From: Maribacter arenosus
GTDB taxonomy: Bacteria > Bacteroidota > Bacteroidia > Flavobacteriales > Flavobacteriaceae
Direction of reading: 5' to 3'
Assembly: GCF_014610845.1 (NCBI RefSeq)
Contig: NZ_JABTCG010000001.1
Span: forward strand, 124,001 to 188,000
Length of the DNA: 64,000 bases
Below are positions 18,332 to 25,473 of this stretch, one piece after another; position 1 is the stretch's first letter; every line of letters begins with the position of its first letter. A model generated the notes under the pieces. It did not search any database. It worked only from the letters and a program-made list of their open reading frames with translations, and had not been told where the DNA came from. Made by a program: the position numbers and the translations under genes.

Positions 18332-18976
18332 CTATTCGTTTAACATATGTAAATCCTCATAAATGAATTTGGCATTGTTCAGGTCATATATTACCGCATC
18401 TTTCTCTGAATCAAAATAAAGGGCCCAATAACTGGAATAGTTTTTCTGGGTCTTTTCGGTATTCGCAATAACCAGATCTGCGGGTATGATCTCTTCCTCA
18501 AAAACAGCTACGAAAATCTCATAGGGTATTTCTACATTTCCTTTGGTCAATTGTAGGTAGTGTTTTTCCAGATTAAGGAAAATATTATCCAATTGATCGG
18601 ATATACTTTTATTGTAGATTTTATTGATAATTATACTGGTATCTTTAAGGTTGATCAAAAACTCATCTACATCGAAAGAAACATCATTGACCTCTTCCAA
18701 CAATTGGATTTCTTCGGCAAGGGAGTATTTAAAATGATTAAAAGATCCCCAAACTTGTTTCGATGAATGTATGACCATGTCCATCAAGGTCAAATTACAG
18801 TTCATTTCTATGACCAAATTGATTTGTTTGTCGTTTGAAGAGTTATCTCGTACGGAAATATTCGAGAAAAAATGCTTTTCAAGGGTATTTATAAAATGGG
18901 AAAGCCCATTGAATGACACCTCTTTGGTTTTCCTTACCGGAAGGCGGTTTTCGAAATCCTCTGGGTTAAAAGACAT
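18332..18976 (-). CDS. Hypothetical protein, shares promoter element with the LytTR regulator gene
   Basis: A 214-residue acidic soluble protein without a signal peptide or membrane helix. I do not recognise a domain. Sequence runs from MSFNPEDFENRLPVRKTKEV to YWALYFDSEKDAVIYDLNN near the end; it looks mixed alpha/beta with a long helical middle. It directly follows the response regulator gene in the same direction but is separated by 172 bp with a terminator hairpin. Its own promoter has a perfect -7 box (19008-19015), and centred about 40 bp further upstream is an inverted repeat shared with the LytTR gene at 22643. This suggests joint control; function remains unknown. Confidence 0.75.
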   Translation of the reverse strand: MSFNPEDFENRLPVRKTKEVSFNGLSHFINTLEKHFFSNISVRDNSSNDKQINLVIEMNCNLTLMDMVIHSSKQVWGSFNHFKYSLAEEIQLLEEVNDVSFDVDEFLINLKDTSIIINKIYNKSISDQLDNIFLNLEKHYLQLTKGNVEIPYEIFVAVFEEEIIPADLVIANTEKTQKNYSSYWALYFDSEKDAVIYDLNNAKFIYEDLHMLNE

Positions 18977-19007
18977 AAACGAAGCGTAATTGGGTTTGGA
19001 ATAACCA

Positions 19008-19015
19008 CAAATTTA
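19008..19015 (-). promoter_or_regulatory. -7 box for the hypothetical gene
   Basis: TAAATTTG on the minus strand matches the -7 consensus perfectly, 31 bp before the start codon at 18976. A TTG sits 14 bp further upstream, a little short of the usual spacing. Confidence 0.5.
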
Positions 19016-19044
19016 CTTCTATGTATGGCCAATAGTACTTATGA

Positions 19045-19071
19045 AAACCTTATTTTTTATGAGGTTTTCCT
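19045..19071. promoter_or_regulatory. Shared inverted-repeat promoter element, copy 1
   Basis: AAACCTTA, T-rich centre, TGAGGTTT, then TCCT: a 27-bp element with near-perfect 8-bp arms (one T-G wobble). It lies 29 bp upstream of the -7 box of the hypothetical gene. The same element, 26 of 27 bases identical but on the other strand, lies at 23438-23464. It could instead be a hairpin terminator for the regulator gene, but a separate terminator stands nearer to that gene. Confidence 0.5.
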
Positions 19072-19093
19072 TGAAATCGATAATCAATATATG

Positions 19094-19118
19094 TAAAAGT
19101 CTGAAAAACAGACTTTTA
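19094..19118 (-). terminator. Terminator after the kinase/regulator operon
   Basis: Arms TAAAAGTCTG and CAGACTTTTA form a perfect 10-bp stem with a 5-base loop, 30 bp after the stop of the response regulator gene. The 3' T-run is short. Confidence 0.6.
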
Positions 19119-19148
19119 TAAAATCAATAAAATTGTTAAAATTTTGGA

Positions 19149-19820
19149 TTATATGAACCCTCGTTTTCTGGCCTCCTCAATAAGCTCTATATCGTTGCCA
19201 TGTTCAATACCAAAAAGTTGCTTCAATTGTCTTTTTCTGGATTCGACCGTAGTAGGTGCCACCGAGATCAAGGGACCGATATCCTTGGTGCGTGTTCCGG
19301 TAGAGATATAATGTAAGATCTTTTTATCGGTTTCGTCTACAAGGTCAAAATCATTGGCCATTTTTTTACGGATGGCCGATAAGGCACTGGCCGTGTAATA
19401 AGGTGGCCGGTCTAATACGGTTCGTACCATTGCACACAACGATTTCTCATCGATTTCCGATTTTACCATATACCCATCAGGGTCTACCGTTTTAAATAGG
19501 CTATTTATACGGTAACTATCACTAAAAGAGGACATAAAGACAACTTTTGAGGAAGGCACTTTCTTTCTCGCATAAATGCCTATATCCTCACCACTTCGAG
19601 TGTCGTTTGAATGGGCTGGAAAGAGCGATATATCCAATAAGAGAATATCGTAGGGAACCGAACGGGCGGAAAAATCAATTTTCTCTATTGCCCCTTCAAA
19701 AGTGTTTACGGTATCTACCTTTACTTCAAATCCGTCAAATTCTGAACCCTCCAATATATATTTATACCCCATGGCCGTCATGGCATGGTCGTCTACCGAT
19801 AAAAGTCGTACGGTCTTCAT
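19149..19820 (-). CDS. NarL/FixJ-type response regulator
   Basis: A 223-residue two-component regulator. The receiver domain has the acidic pair Asp10-Asp11 (LLSVDDHAM), the phosphoacceptor Asp63 (ILLLDISLFPA) and Lys120. Then comes a LuxR-type helix-turn-helix at about residues 160-215 (DLVDETDKKILHYISTGTRTKDIGPLISVAPTTVESRKRQLKQLFG). It starts 16 bp after the kinase gene, so the pair is co-transcribed and surely cognate. Its target genes are unknown. Inverted repeats suited to a dimeric regulator stand in front of the two flanking genes. Confidence 0.92.
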   Translation of the reverse strand: MKTVRLLSVDDHAMTAMGYKYILEGSEFDGFEVKVDTVNTFEGAIEKIDFSARSVPYDILLLDISLFPAHSNDTRSGEDIGIYARKKVPSSKVVFMSSFSDSYRINSLFKTVDPDGYMVKSEIDEKSLCAMVRTVLDRPPYYTASALSAIRKKMANDFDLVDETDKKILHYISTGTRTKDIGPLISVAPTTVESRKRQLKQLFGIEHGNDIELIEEARKRGFI

Positions 19821-19836
19821 AATTCCCCTATTAGTA

Positions 19837-21957
19837 CTATCCTATTTTCTTTAAATCCTGCTGTTCATCCATCATCCGAGGTAGTGTTACTTCATCCTCA
19901 AGGGGCAAGTGCAAGGTTATTTTCGTTCCCTTATTTAGCTCACTTTCAATTCCCCAGGTACCACCAAGTTTGCTTACCCTTGAATCAATGTTTCGCATAC
20001 CAATTCCTTTTTTGCCAGACTTCGTTACATACCCTTTACCATCATCGGCAATGGTCACTGTTAATATGGAATTCGTACGTACAAAACTAACCAAAATATT
20101 CTTACATTCCGCGTGTTTTACGGCATTTTGCATAATCTCTTGCACCATACGATAAAGGTTGATTTTGATTTCCCCTTTCATGGCATCCCAATCATAGGAA
20201 TCATCAAACTCAAAAGTAAAGTGAAGGCCATTCGCACTGCTAATGTTCTTCAATAATTCTTGGATTGAATTGATAAAATTATTGATTTTGTGATAGGCTG
20301 CATGACTTAATTCATGGGATATGGCACGTACTTCACCCTCAACATTCTGTAAGGCCGCAATGGCTTTTGCCCTTTCGGCTATGGCTTCTTCATTGTTTAT
20401 TTTGTTCAAACCGGTAAGTACCATTCGGGCACCCAACATCTTGCCGAGAACGCCGTCGTGCAATTCCTCCGAAATTCGTTTTTGTTCCGCTTTTTTCGTC
20501 TCCTCTATTTTTTGTTTTTGGGACAACATCAGATCAAATATTTCCTGGTTACTAGCCTGTTGCTGTTGTTGGAATCGTAACGCTTGGTTTTTGGCCCGTT
20601 GATAGATGATGACATAGACTGCTACCCCCAATAAAAAGATGCCGAATGCTACGCCCGTCCAGATTTGTTTTTTACGTGCAAGCGCTTCATTTTCGGCAAT
20701 AAACTCGTCGGTTTCAAAGCGAATACGGGTAAACTTATTACGATTCTGTCGTTCTACCTGTACTAAACTATCGGATAGTGCAATGTAGTCCTGTGTATAG
20801 TTAAGGGTGTTTTTGGGATCGAGTCGGGCCAATAGCCCGAGGGAGGCCAACAAACGTTTATTGTTAGATGCTTCTAACGCATAGGTTTTGGCCTTTTGGG
20901 CACTGGCCAAGGCGTTTGCCGTATCTTTTTGTGACAAATAGAATTCGGCGAGGGTAAACTGGCTTAAAGATAGCCCTTCGATATCACCTACTTCTTCCCA
21001 AATTTGAAGGGCCGTTTCCAATTCCTTTTTTACCCGGAGCGTATCCCCCAAGTTAAAACGGGTAAATGTCAAATTATCCAAATAGCGCGCATACTCCTTT
21101 GGTCGATGAAATCTTAAACTGTCGTAAGTGTTCAAGGCCCTCCCGTAATATTCTTTGGCTTTTTCAAAATCCCCTTGGTCCTTAAAGACATTGCCAATAT
21201 TATTCTGCAATTGGCTACTATAAATTTTCCGTTCTTGTTCACCGTCAATTCTGCCGAGAAATTCATCAGCTGTATTAAAATAAGTCAAGGATCGATCAAA
21301 CTCCTTTAGCTCCTTTGAAATCGATCCTAATAAACTGTAACAGTTATAAAGCCTAAAATTTTCATCTAAAGGCTTTAACAATTCAATGGCCTTAAAGGCA
21401 TTGATCTCGGCCCCCGTATAATCTTTGATTTCCGTTTGTATAGCTGCCATGTTATAGAATACTCTACCTGACAATAAATTATTGTCCAAATCATCAAATA
21501 ACTTTTGAGCCTCGGAATAATGGAAAAAGGCACTGTCCTTTACAGCAATTTTATCGAAAAAAGAGGCCAAATCCCAATGGGCATACGCTTCCGTTAGTGT
21601 ATCCTTGACCTTTTTTGCCAATGCAAGGGATTTTTGGTTGATAGACCTAAACCGTATGGAATCCATGAGTTTAAAATAGGCAAAGGAGAGTCTAGAATAA
21701 TAGATGTTCTTTAAACTATCGGATTCACTCATGTTAGTTGCCTTAAGGGCTTTCTCCAAGAACTTGGCTCTTTCTTCTTTTGCGAACTCGGTATTTCTGC
21801 CTTGTTCAACCAAACTTAAAACACTATCGTTTTCAATACTTAGGCCGACTTCCGGATCTTTATTGGTGTGGGTACAGGAATTCATGGCCAAGGAAAAATA
21901 GATCCATAGCAATATTGAAATTATCAGTGGAATTATAGTTGGTTGTATTCTGAACAT
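19837..21957 (-). CDS. TPR-containing sensor histidine kinase (HisKA_3 type)
   Basis: A 706-residue membrane sensor kinase. An N-terminal signal or anchor (IIPLIISILLWIYFSLAMNSC) is followed by a long tetratricopeptide region (about 30-400: repeats such as NNIGNVFKDQGDFEKAKEYYGRAL), presumably periplasmic. One membrane helix follows at about 432-455 (VAFGIFLLGVAVYVIIYQ). The cytoplasmic part has a HisKA_3 dimer domain with phosphoacceptor His in ISEELHDGVLGKMLGARM (about residue 500) and an HATPase domain (MVQEIMQNAVKHA, ADDGKGY, KGIGMRNIDSRVS). This architecture is common in Flavobacteriia. It is cognate to the adjoining regulator gene. A terminator separates it from the repeat-protein gene upstream. 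Confidence 0.92.
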   Translation of the reverse strand: MFRIQPTIIPLIISILLWIYFSLAMNSCTHTNKDPEVGLSIENDSVLSLVEQGRNTEFAKEERAKFLEKALKATNMSESDSLKNIYYSRLSFAYFKLMDSIRFRSINQKSLALAKKVKDTLTEAYAHWDLASFFDKIAVKDSAFFHYSEAQKLFDDLDNNLLSGRVFYNMAAIQTEIKDYTGAEINAFKAIELLKPLDENFRLYNCYSLLGSISKELKEFDRSLTYFNTADEFLGRIDGEQERKIYSSQLQNNIGNVFKDQGDFEKAKEYYGRALNTYDSLRFHRPKEYARYLDNLTFTRFNLGDTLRVKKELETALQIWEEVGDIEGLSLSQFTLAEFYLSQKDTANALASAQKAKTYALEASNNKRLLASLGLLARLDPKNTLNYTQDYIALSDSLVQVERQNRNKFTRIRFETDEFIAENEALARKKQIWTGVAFGIFLLGVAVYVIIYQRAKNQALRFQQQQQASNQEIFDLMLSQKQKIEETKKAEQKRISEELHDGVLGKMLGARMVLTGLNKINNEEAIAERAKAIAALQNVEGEVRAISHELSHAAYHKINNFINSIQELLKNISSANGLHFTFEFDDSYDWDAMKGEIKINLYRMVQEIMQNAVKHAECKNILVSFVRTNSILTVTIADDGKGYVTKSGKKGIGMRNIDSRVSKLGGTWGIESELNKGTKITLHLPLEDEVTLPRMMDEQQDLKKIG

Positions 21958-21971
21958 TATACTACTAATGT

Positions 21972-22016
21972 AAACAAAAAGGTCCTAATCTTTGAAAGAT
22001 CAGGACCTTTTTGTTT
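21972..22016 (-). terminator. Strong terminator after the repeat-protein gene
   Basis: Perfect 15-bp arms (21972-21986 and 22002-22016; GGTCCT against AGGACC flanked by A/T runs) plus a further inner ATCTTT/AAAGAT helix. It lies 17 bp after the stop of the repeat gene and 15 bp before the kinase start codon, so it should isolate the two genes. Its loop resembles that of the clpB terminator. Confidence 0.85.
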
Positions 22017-22032
22017 CGATAAGAAATCTATA

Positions 22033-22497
22033 TTATGCTTCCCGTTCGTCTTTATCATGAGAGCAATCATCACAATAGGCAATAGCTTCCCGTTCGTCTT
22101 TATCATGAGAGCAATCATCACAATAGGCAATAGCTTCCCGTTCGTCTTTATCATGAGAGCAATCATCACAATAGGCAATAGCTTCCCGTTCGTCTTTATC
22201 ATGTGAGCAATCATCACAAGCCACAGCTTCCCGTTCGTCTTTATCATGTGAGCAATCATCACAGGCCACCGCTTCCCGTTCGTCTTTATCATGTGAGCAG
22301 TCGTCACAGGCCACCGCTTCCCGTTCGTCTTTATCATGTGAGCAATCATCACAAGCCACAGCTTCCCGTTCGTCTTTATCATGTGAGCAATCGTCGCACG
22401 TGATTACTTCTTGTTCTTGAATTTCATTTTCTGTTGTTGTAGCCATTAATCCCATCGTCAAGGCAACTACTGCTAAAATACCTAGTGCTCTTCTCAT
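22033..22497 (-). CDS. Secreted Cys/His/Asp tandem-repeat protein, novel
   Basis: A 154-residue protein. Residues 1-19 are a Sec-type signal peptide (MRRALGILAVVALTMGLMA, cleaved before TTTENE). A short linker (EIQEQEVIT) follows, and the rest (34-154) is eight near-identical copies of CDDCSHDKDEREA, joined by VA (four copies) or IAY (three), and ending at the stop directly after the last copy. Each copy holds two Cys two residues apart, one His and four Asp, so metal binding or disulfide formation is plausible. It has no recognised family. Neighbours are a TPR sensor kinase downstream and an orphan LytTR regulator upstream. No enzyme expected for peptide modification was seen nearby. Function unknown. 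Confidence 0.75.
   Translation of the reverse strand: MRRALGILAVVALTMGLMATTTENEIQEQEVITCDDCSHDKDEREAVACDDCSHDKDEREAVACDDCSHDKDEREAVACDDCSHDKDEREAVACDDCSHDKDEREAIAYCDDCSHDKDEREAIAYCDDCSHDKDEREAIAYCDDCSHDKDEREA
22037..22398. repeat. Tandem repeat array, 45/48-bp units, coding
   Basis: Three 48-bp units (from 22037, 22085 and 22133), four 45-bp units (from 22181, 22226, 22271 and 22316) and a final 38-bp part unit (22361-22398). Units differ by few bases. Because the period is a multiple of three, two other frames also stay open. There are no spacers, so it is not CRISPR. Copy number may vary by slippage. Confidence 0.95.
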
Positions 22498-22602
22498 AAT
22501 CTTAAATTTTGTTTTTATTAGTGGTTTTAGTTTATTATGTTGTAAAACTAATACCCTTCCGAAGGGAAAAGGGGTAGGTTAAAAAGGTGTGAGTAATTGA
22601 CC

Positions 22603-22635
22603 GGGTTTTAGGAGTATATCACTCGGTTTTGAGAG
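22603..22635. promoter_or_regulatory. Candidate LytTR-type direct repeat upstream of the repeat gene
   Basis: GGGTTTTAGGAG (22603-22614) and CGGTTTTGAGAG (22624-22635) are two similar 12-bp boxes 21 bp apart, the spacing typical of LytTR sites (9-bp boxes, two helical turns). The region lies 106-138 bp upstream of the repeat gene. Between it and that gene is also an inverted repeat CCCTTC-C-GAAGGG at 22554-22566. Binding is inference. Confidence 0.35.
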
Positions 22636-22642
22636 AATTTAA

Positions 22643-23386
22643 TCAATTAACAGCCGGAATGGTGTTTTTTGATAAATGATCCTTTACGTCATCCACATTG
22701 GTTTTGTAGGACTTTGAAAAGGGTAATTGCAAGTTCCGCAGATTTAGGGTACAGACCGACTTGCCATAACTAATCCCTGAAATGTAGTTCGTATTCACGA
22801 TATAACTCTGATGGATACGGATAAATCCTTGGGGTAATTGATCCTCGAAGGTTTTCAAGGTTTTATAGGCATGTACAATACTGCCATCTTTCATCACAAA
22901 TTCCGTTGTATTGTTGTCCGCTTTAAGATACAGAATATCCCGGGTGTTCAGGTATTGGAAATCGCGATACGATTTTAAACAAATGGTTTCTGGCCGCAAA
23001 TTAACTTGGGCAGGCTCGGGCATGTATTTCTTAAGACGCAACAAGGATTTGCGAATATCAAATTCGTTATAAGGTTTTAACCAATAATCGAAAAACCCAT
23101 TCTTAATGGCCTGATAGGCGTATTCCTTGGTCTTTGCTATGCCTATGAAGATGGGTAGATTCTTGATATACTGGTGTAATTCCATGACCATTTGAAAATA
23201 TTCCGAAGCATTTTCATTCAGGTTCACAAAAACGACGTCGGGGGTAAATTTTAATATAGAATTTAGACCGTCGTTACTATTTTTAGCTAAGGCAACGCAC
23301 GAAAAATCCCCATATTCTTCCAAAAAATGCTGCAATTGCAGATTGGAAGTGGCGTCAGAATCGATAATGGAGTAATTGAAATCCAA
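22643..23386 (-). CDS. Orphan LytTR transcription regulator with degenerate receiver
   Basis: A 247-residue regulator. The N-terminal receiver-like domain keeps Asp9/Asp11 (SIIDSDATS) and Lys104 (WLKPYN) but has Asn55 where the phosphoacceptor Asp should be (PDVVFVNLNEN). A LytTR DNA-binding domain follows (about 130-245: TRDILYLKADNNTTEFVMKDGS, IRIHQSYIVNTNYIS). The start codon is TTG; no in-frame ATG lies between it and the upstream stop. The promoter is close (-7 TAACTTTG, 20-27 bases upstream) and carries the shared inverted repeat. It stands alone with no kinase of its own, and it is upstream of the repeat-protein gene. Control by phosphorylation is unlikely. Confidence 0.88.
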   Translation of the reverse strand: MDFNYSIIDSDATSNLQLQHFLEEYGDFSCVALAKNSNDGLNSILKFTPDVVFVNLNENASEYFQMVMELHQYIKNLPIFIGIAKTKEYAYQAIKNGFFDYWLKPYNEFDIRKSLLRLKKYMPEPAQVNLRPETICLKSYRDFQYLNTRDILYLKADNNTTEFVMKDGSIVHAYKTLKTFEDQLPQGFIRIHQSYIVNTNYISGISYGKSVCTLNLRNLQLPFSKSYKTNVDDVKDHLSKNTIPAVN

Positions 23387-23405
23387 TGTATTAGCTATTT
23401 AATAG

Positions 23406-23413
23406 CAAAGTTA
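23406..23413 (-). promoter_or_regulatory. -7 box for the LytTR gene
   Basis: TAACTTTG on the minus strand matches the -7 consensus exactly. The leader before the TTG start would be about 13 bases. No -33 TTG is visible, which fits an activator-dependent promoter. Confidence 0.5.
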
Positions 23414-23437
23414 TGACAGTGGGTGGACCGGGGGCTT

Positions 23438-23464
23438 AGGAAAACCTTATAAAAAATAAGGTTT
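23438..23464. promoter_or_regulatory. Shared inverted-repeat promoter element, copy 2
   Basis: AAACCTTA (23442-23449) and TAAGGTTT (23457-23464) are perfect 8-bp arms, 28 bp upstream of the -7 box of the LytTR gene. The whole 27-bp element matches copy 1 (19045-19071) in 26 positions, read on the other strand. It could also be a terminator hairpin for the beta-helix gene whose stop lies at 23536. Confidence 0.5.
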
Positions 23465-23535
23465 GTCTTTATAATTTACAAAATTATAATTGAATGAAAG
23501 AAAATACTTCTAAATAGCTATGAATTTATAACAAT

Positions 23536-25065
23536 CTAATCTTCAGACGTATATTCATAAGCCCCGATATCCGGATTGTCCGTTCTACTGGTGCCTAGAA
23601 TATCAAAAGGTACCTTTAGGGCATTTTCTAAAAGGGCTTTGTCCCTAGCCGAAGAGGCTTCCCCTATCCAGAATTTATTTCGTATAACATCCTTAAAATC
23701 AGTATTTTGATTTAGATATACATTATTATATTTGGTAATATCAGTAAAATCGTACAAAATATCATCTGAGAATTGACCGGCGGAATCCGTGAATTTTATA
23801 AGGGAATGGTCGAAAGTAAAATTAAAAGCATTCGATTCGTTATGTTGAAGTGAAATTTCAATAAGTGCACTACCATCTATGATACAATTATTGAATTGGG
23901 CCGAAACCAGATCCCCTGAATCCGTGGCGGTGTAATTGCCGAGATAGAGCGCGGTCCCTTTCCTTTGACCGTGTGACCAATAATTGGCAATGGTACAATG
24001 GGTAAATTCATAACGACCACCAAGTTCGCATCGTAACGCATTACGGCCAGCACCTCCCAAAACGGTATTTTCCGCAATCACATAGGCGCCTTTGGCCCAC
24101 AGGTTGGTACTCGAACTATTATGTAGTTTTGTATTTCGAAGCGTCAGGGTAGGGGTTTGCAACATACCATCTCCCACAACCATAAGTGCTACAGTAGCAT
24201 TTTTAAGGGTCGCATACGTTATAGTATTATCCATACTACCTTCTGCGATCCAAATAGTACCCCATTGTGCAGGAATTTCCGAATACTCGGGTTCTAAACG
24301 GTCTCCTTCGAGAATTACCTCATTTTCTAAAAGCTCTTGATCTAAACTTTGACTTCCATTAATTTGTAGGGAAGCCCCGTTTTCAATATAAATGCCGGAG
24401 TCTTTATGAAAATGGATGCGGCTCCCTGCATCTATGAGTAAGGTCTTGTTTTCCGGGACAACAGCATATCCATAGACCACATAAGGTTTATCCTTATTGA
24501 AATGTAATTGGTCATCCTTTAAATAAAACCCTTCCACTTGAACAGGCGCCCCATTTAAACCCATTTCTAAATCAAGGGTTTCCTTGGTACCGTCAGCCAA
24601 GGTCGCGGGATAAAGAAAAACAGCGTCTTTGACCAAGGTTACCAATTGTACCTCCTGTGTGGTCATCCCACCTTCAAAAGCAATAGCATCGATATATAAA
24701 AATTCGTTTTCCATACCCTTGGAAAGTTCTACCGTGGTTTCAATAAAAATGTAGAGGCTATCTTGGGCCAAAATAGGGATGTTCGTAAATTCCTTTCCGG
24801 CAACCCCATCCACATTCAATCTATAAAAACTATTCTGGCCTTGTTTTAAGCGTATGGTAGGAATCTCGATGGCATCCCGATTCGTATTATATACTTTTAA
24901 GGTATATGTGCTGCTGGAAATATTGGAAAATACGGTATCTAGAAATACGGTGTCTTTGGAAAACTCCAAATTACCGGGATTTGGGGTGTACTCAAAATCC
25001 TTTCTGCAGGAGCTCCAGATCATCAAAATGATCAGAGCAGATAAAAGCAATATGATCCGCTGCAT
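23536..25065 (-). CDS. Parallel beta-helix lipoprotein (choice-of-anchor type)
   Basis: A 509-residue exported lipoprotein (lipobox LMIWSSC). Residues 30-170 form a beta-sandwich-like domain (DTVFLDTVFSNISSSTYTLKVYN). From about 200 it reads as right-handed parallel beta-helix coils with repeated NxxxxL and GxxLxIxGS turns. It ends in the GTSRTDNPDIGAYEY motif typical of choice-of-anchor Q proteins. Such proteins often bind or degrade polysaccharides at the cell surface. No catalytic residues are evident. It lies 12 bp after the thioesterase gene, in one operon with the cyclotransferase gene. Confidence 0.8.
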   Translation of the reverse strand: MQRIILLLSALIILMIWSSCRKDFEYTPNPGNLEFSKDTVFLDTVFSNISSSTYTLKVYNTNRDAIEIPTIRLKQGQNSFYRLNVDGVAGKEFTNIPILAQDSLYIFIETTVELSKGMENEFLYIDAIAFEGGMTTQEVQLVTLVKDAVFLYPATLADGTKETLDLEMGLNGAPVQVEGFYLKDDQLHFNKDKPYVVYGYAVVPENKTLLIDAGSRIHFHKDSGIYIENGASLQINGSQSLDQELLENEVILEGDRLEPEYSEIPAQWGTIWIAEGSMDNTITYATLKNATVALMVVGDGMLQTPTLTLRNTKLHNSSSTNLWAKGAYVIAENTVLGGAGRNALRCELGGRYEFTHCTIANYWSHGQRKGTALYLGNYTATDSGDLVSAQFNNCIIDGSALIEISLQHNESNAFNFTFDHSLIKFTDSAGQFSDDILYDFTDITKYNNVYLNQNTDFKDVIRNKFWIGEASSARDKALLENALKVPFDILGTSRTDNPDIGAYEYTSED

Positions 25066-25077
25066 AGTTACCGTCCA

Positions 25078-25473
25078 TTAATCAGGTACAAAGATACTTT
25101 TTATAGCCTCTGAGATACGAATGGGTTTTAAGGTCAAGGCATTAAGCAAGCACCATTCAGTAAGGGAACGTACCAAAAGCTGATTTGTTTCATGATGGTA
25201 CATTTCCACACAACGCACAGAAATAGCCCCTTTCGTATTCGCGATAAACGTCCTAACTAAAATCTCATCGCCTTCGACTGCGGAACTGAAATAGTCTATT
25301 GTGTGTTTTTTGACCACCCAAAGAATACCTGCCTTCATTTCATCAGGTGCGACCGTTTGCCAATGTTCTTTTGAAATATCCTGGATCCATTGCACATAGC
25401 GTACATTGTTGACATGGTTTAATTCATCCAAATCCTTTTTGGTGACCTTGATTCTTTTTTCGTAGGACTCCAT
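25078..25473 (-). CDS. Hotdog-fold acyl-CoA thioesterase
   Basis: A 131-residue single-hotdog protein of the 4-hydroxybenzoyl-CoA thioesterase type, which hydrolyses acyl-CoA esters. The conserved segment DLDELNHVNNVRYVQWIQ (residues 15-32) holds the usual Asp/Asn near the catalytic helix, and WVVKKHTIDYF and AISVRCVEMYH are the core strands. Its start codon overlaps the cyclotransferase stop codon (TAATG), so the two are translationally coupled. The substrate is unknown. Confidence 0.88.
   Translation of the reverse strand: MESYEKRIKVTKKDLDELNHVNNVRYVQWIQDISKEHWQTVAPDEMKAGILWVVKKHTIDYFSSAVEGDEILVRTFIANTKGAISVRCVEMYHHETNQLLVRSLTEWCLLNALTLKPIRISEAIKSIFVPD

Noticed and set aside
21957-22382. 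Long open frames on both strands across the tandem repeat (KTNGK-type and PFVFIM-type repeat proteins)
   Set aside because: The repeat period is a multiple of three, so several frames stay open by chance. Only the frame with a signal peptide and the ATG at 22497 makes sense.
22037-22398. Tandem repeats as a CRISPR array
   Set aside because: Units follow each other directly with no unique spacers, and they lie inside a coding frame; no cas genes are near.
22033-22497. Repeat protein as a RiPP precursor with many core peptides
   Set aside because: No cyclodehydratase, radical SAM, lanthionine or exporter/protease gene is nearby. Identical cores are suggestive but the claim is not supported.
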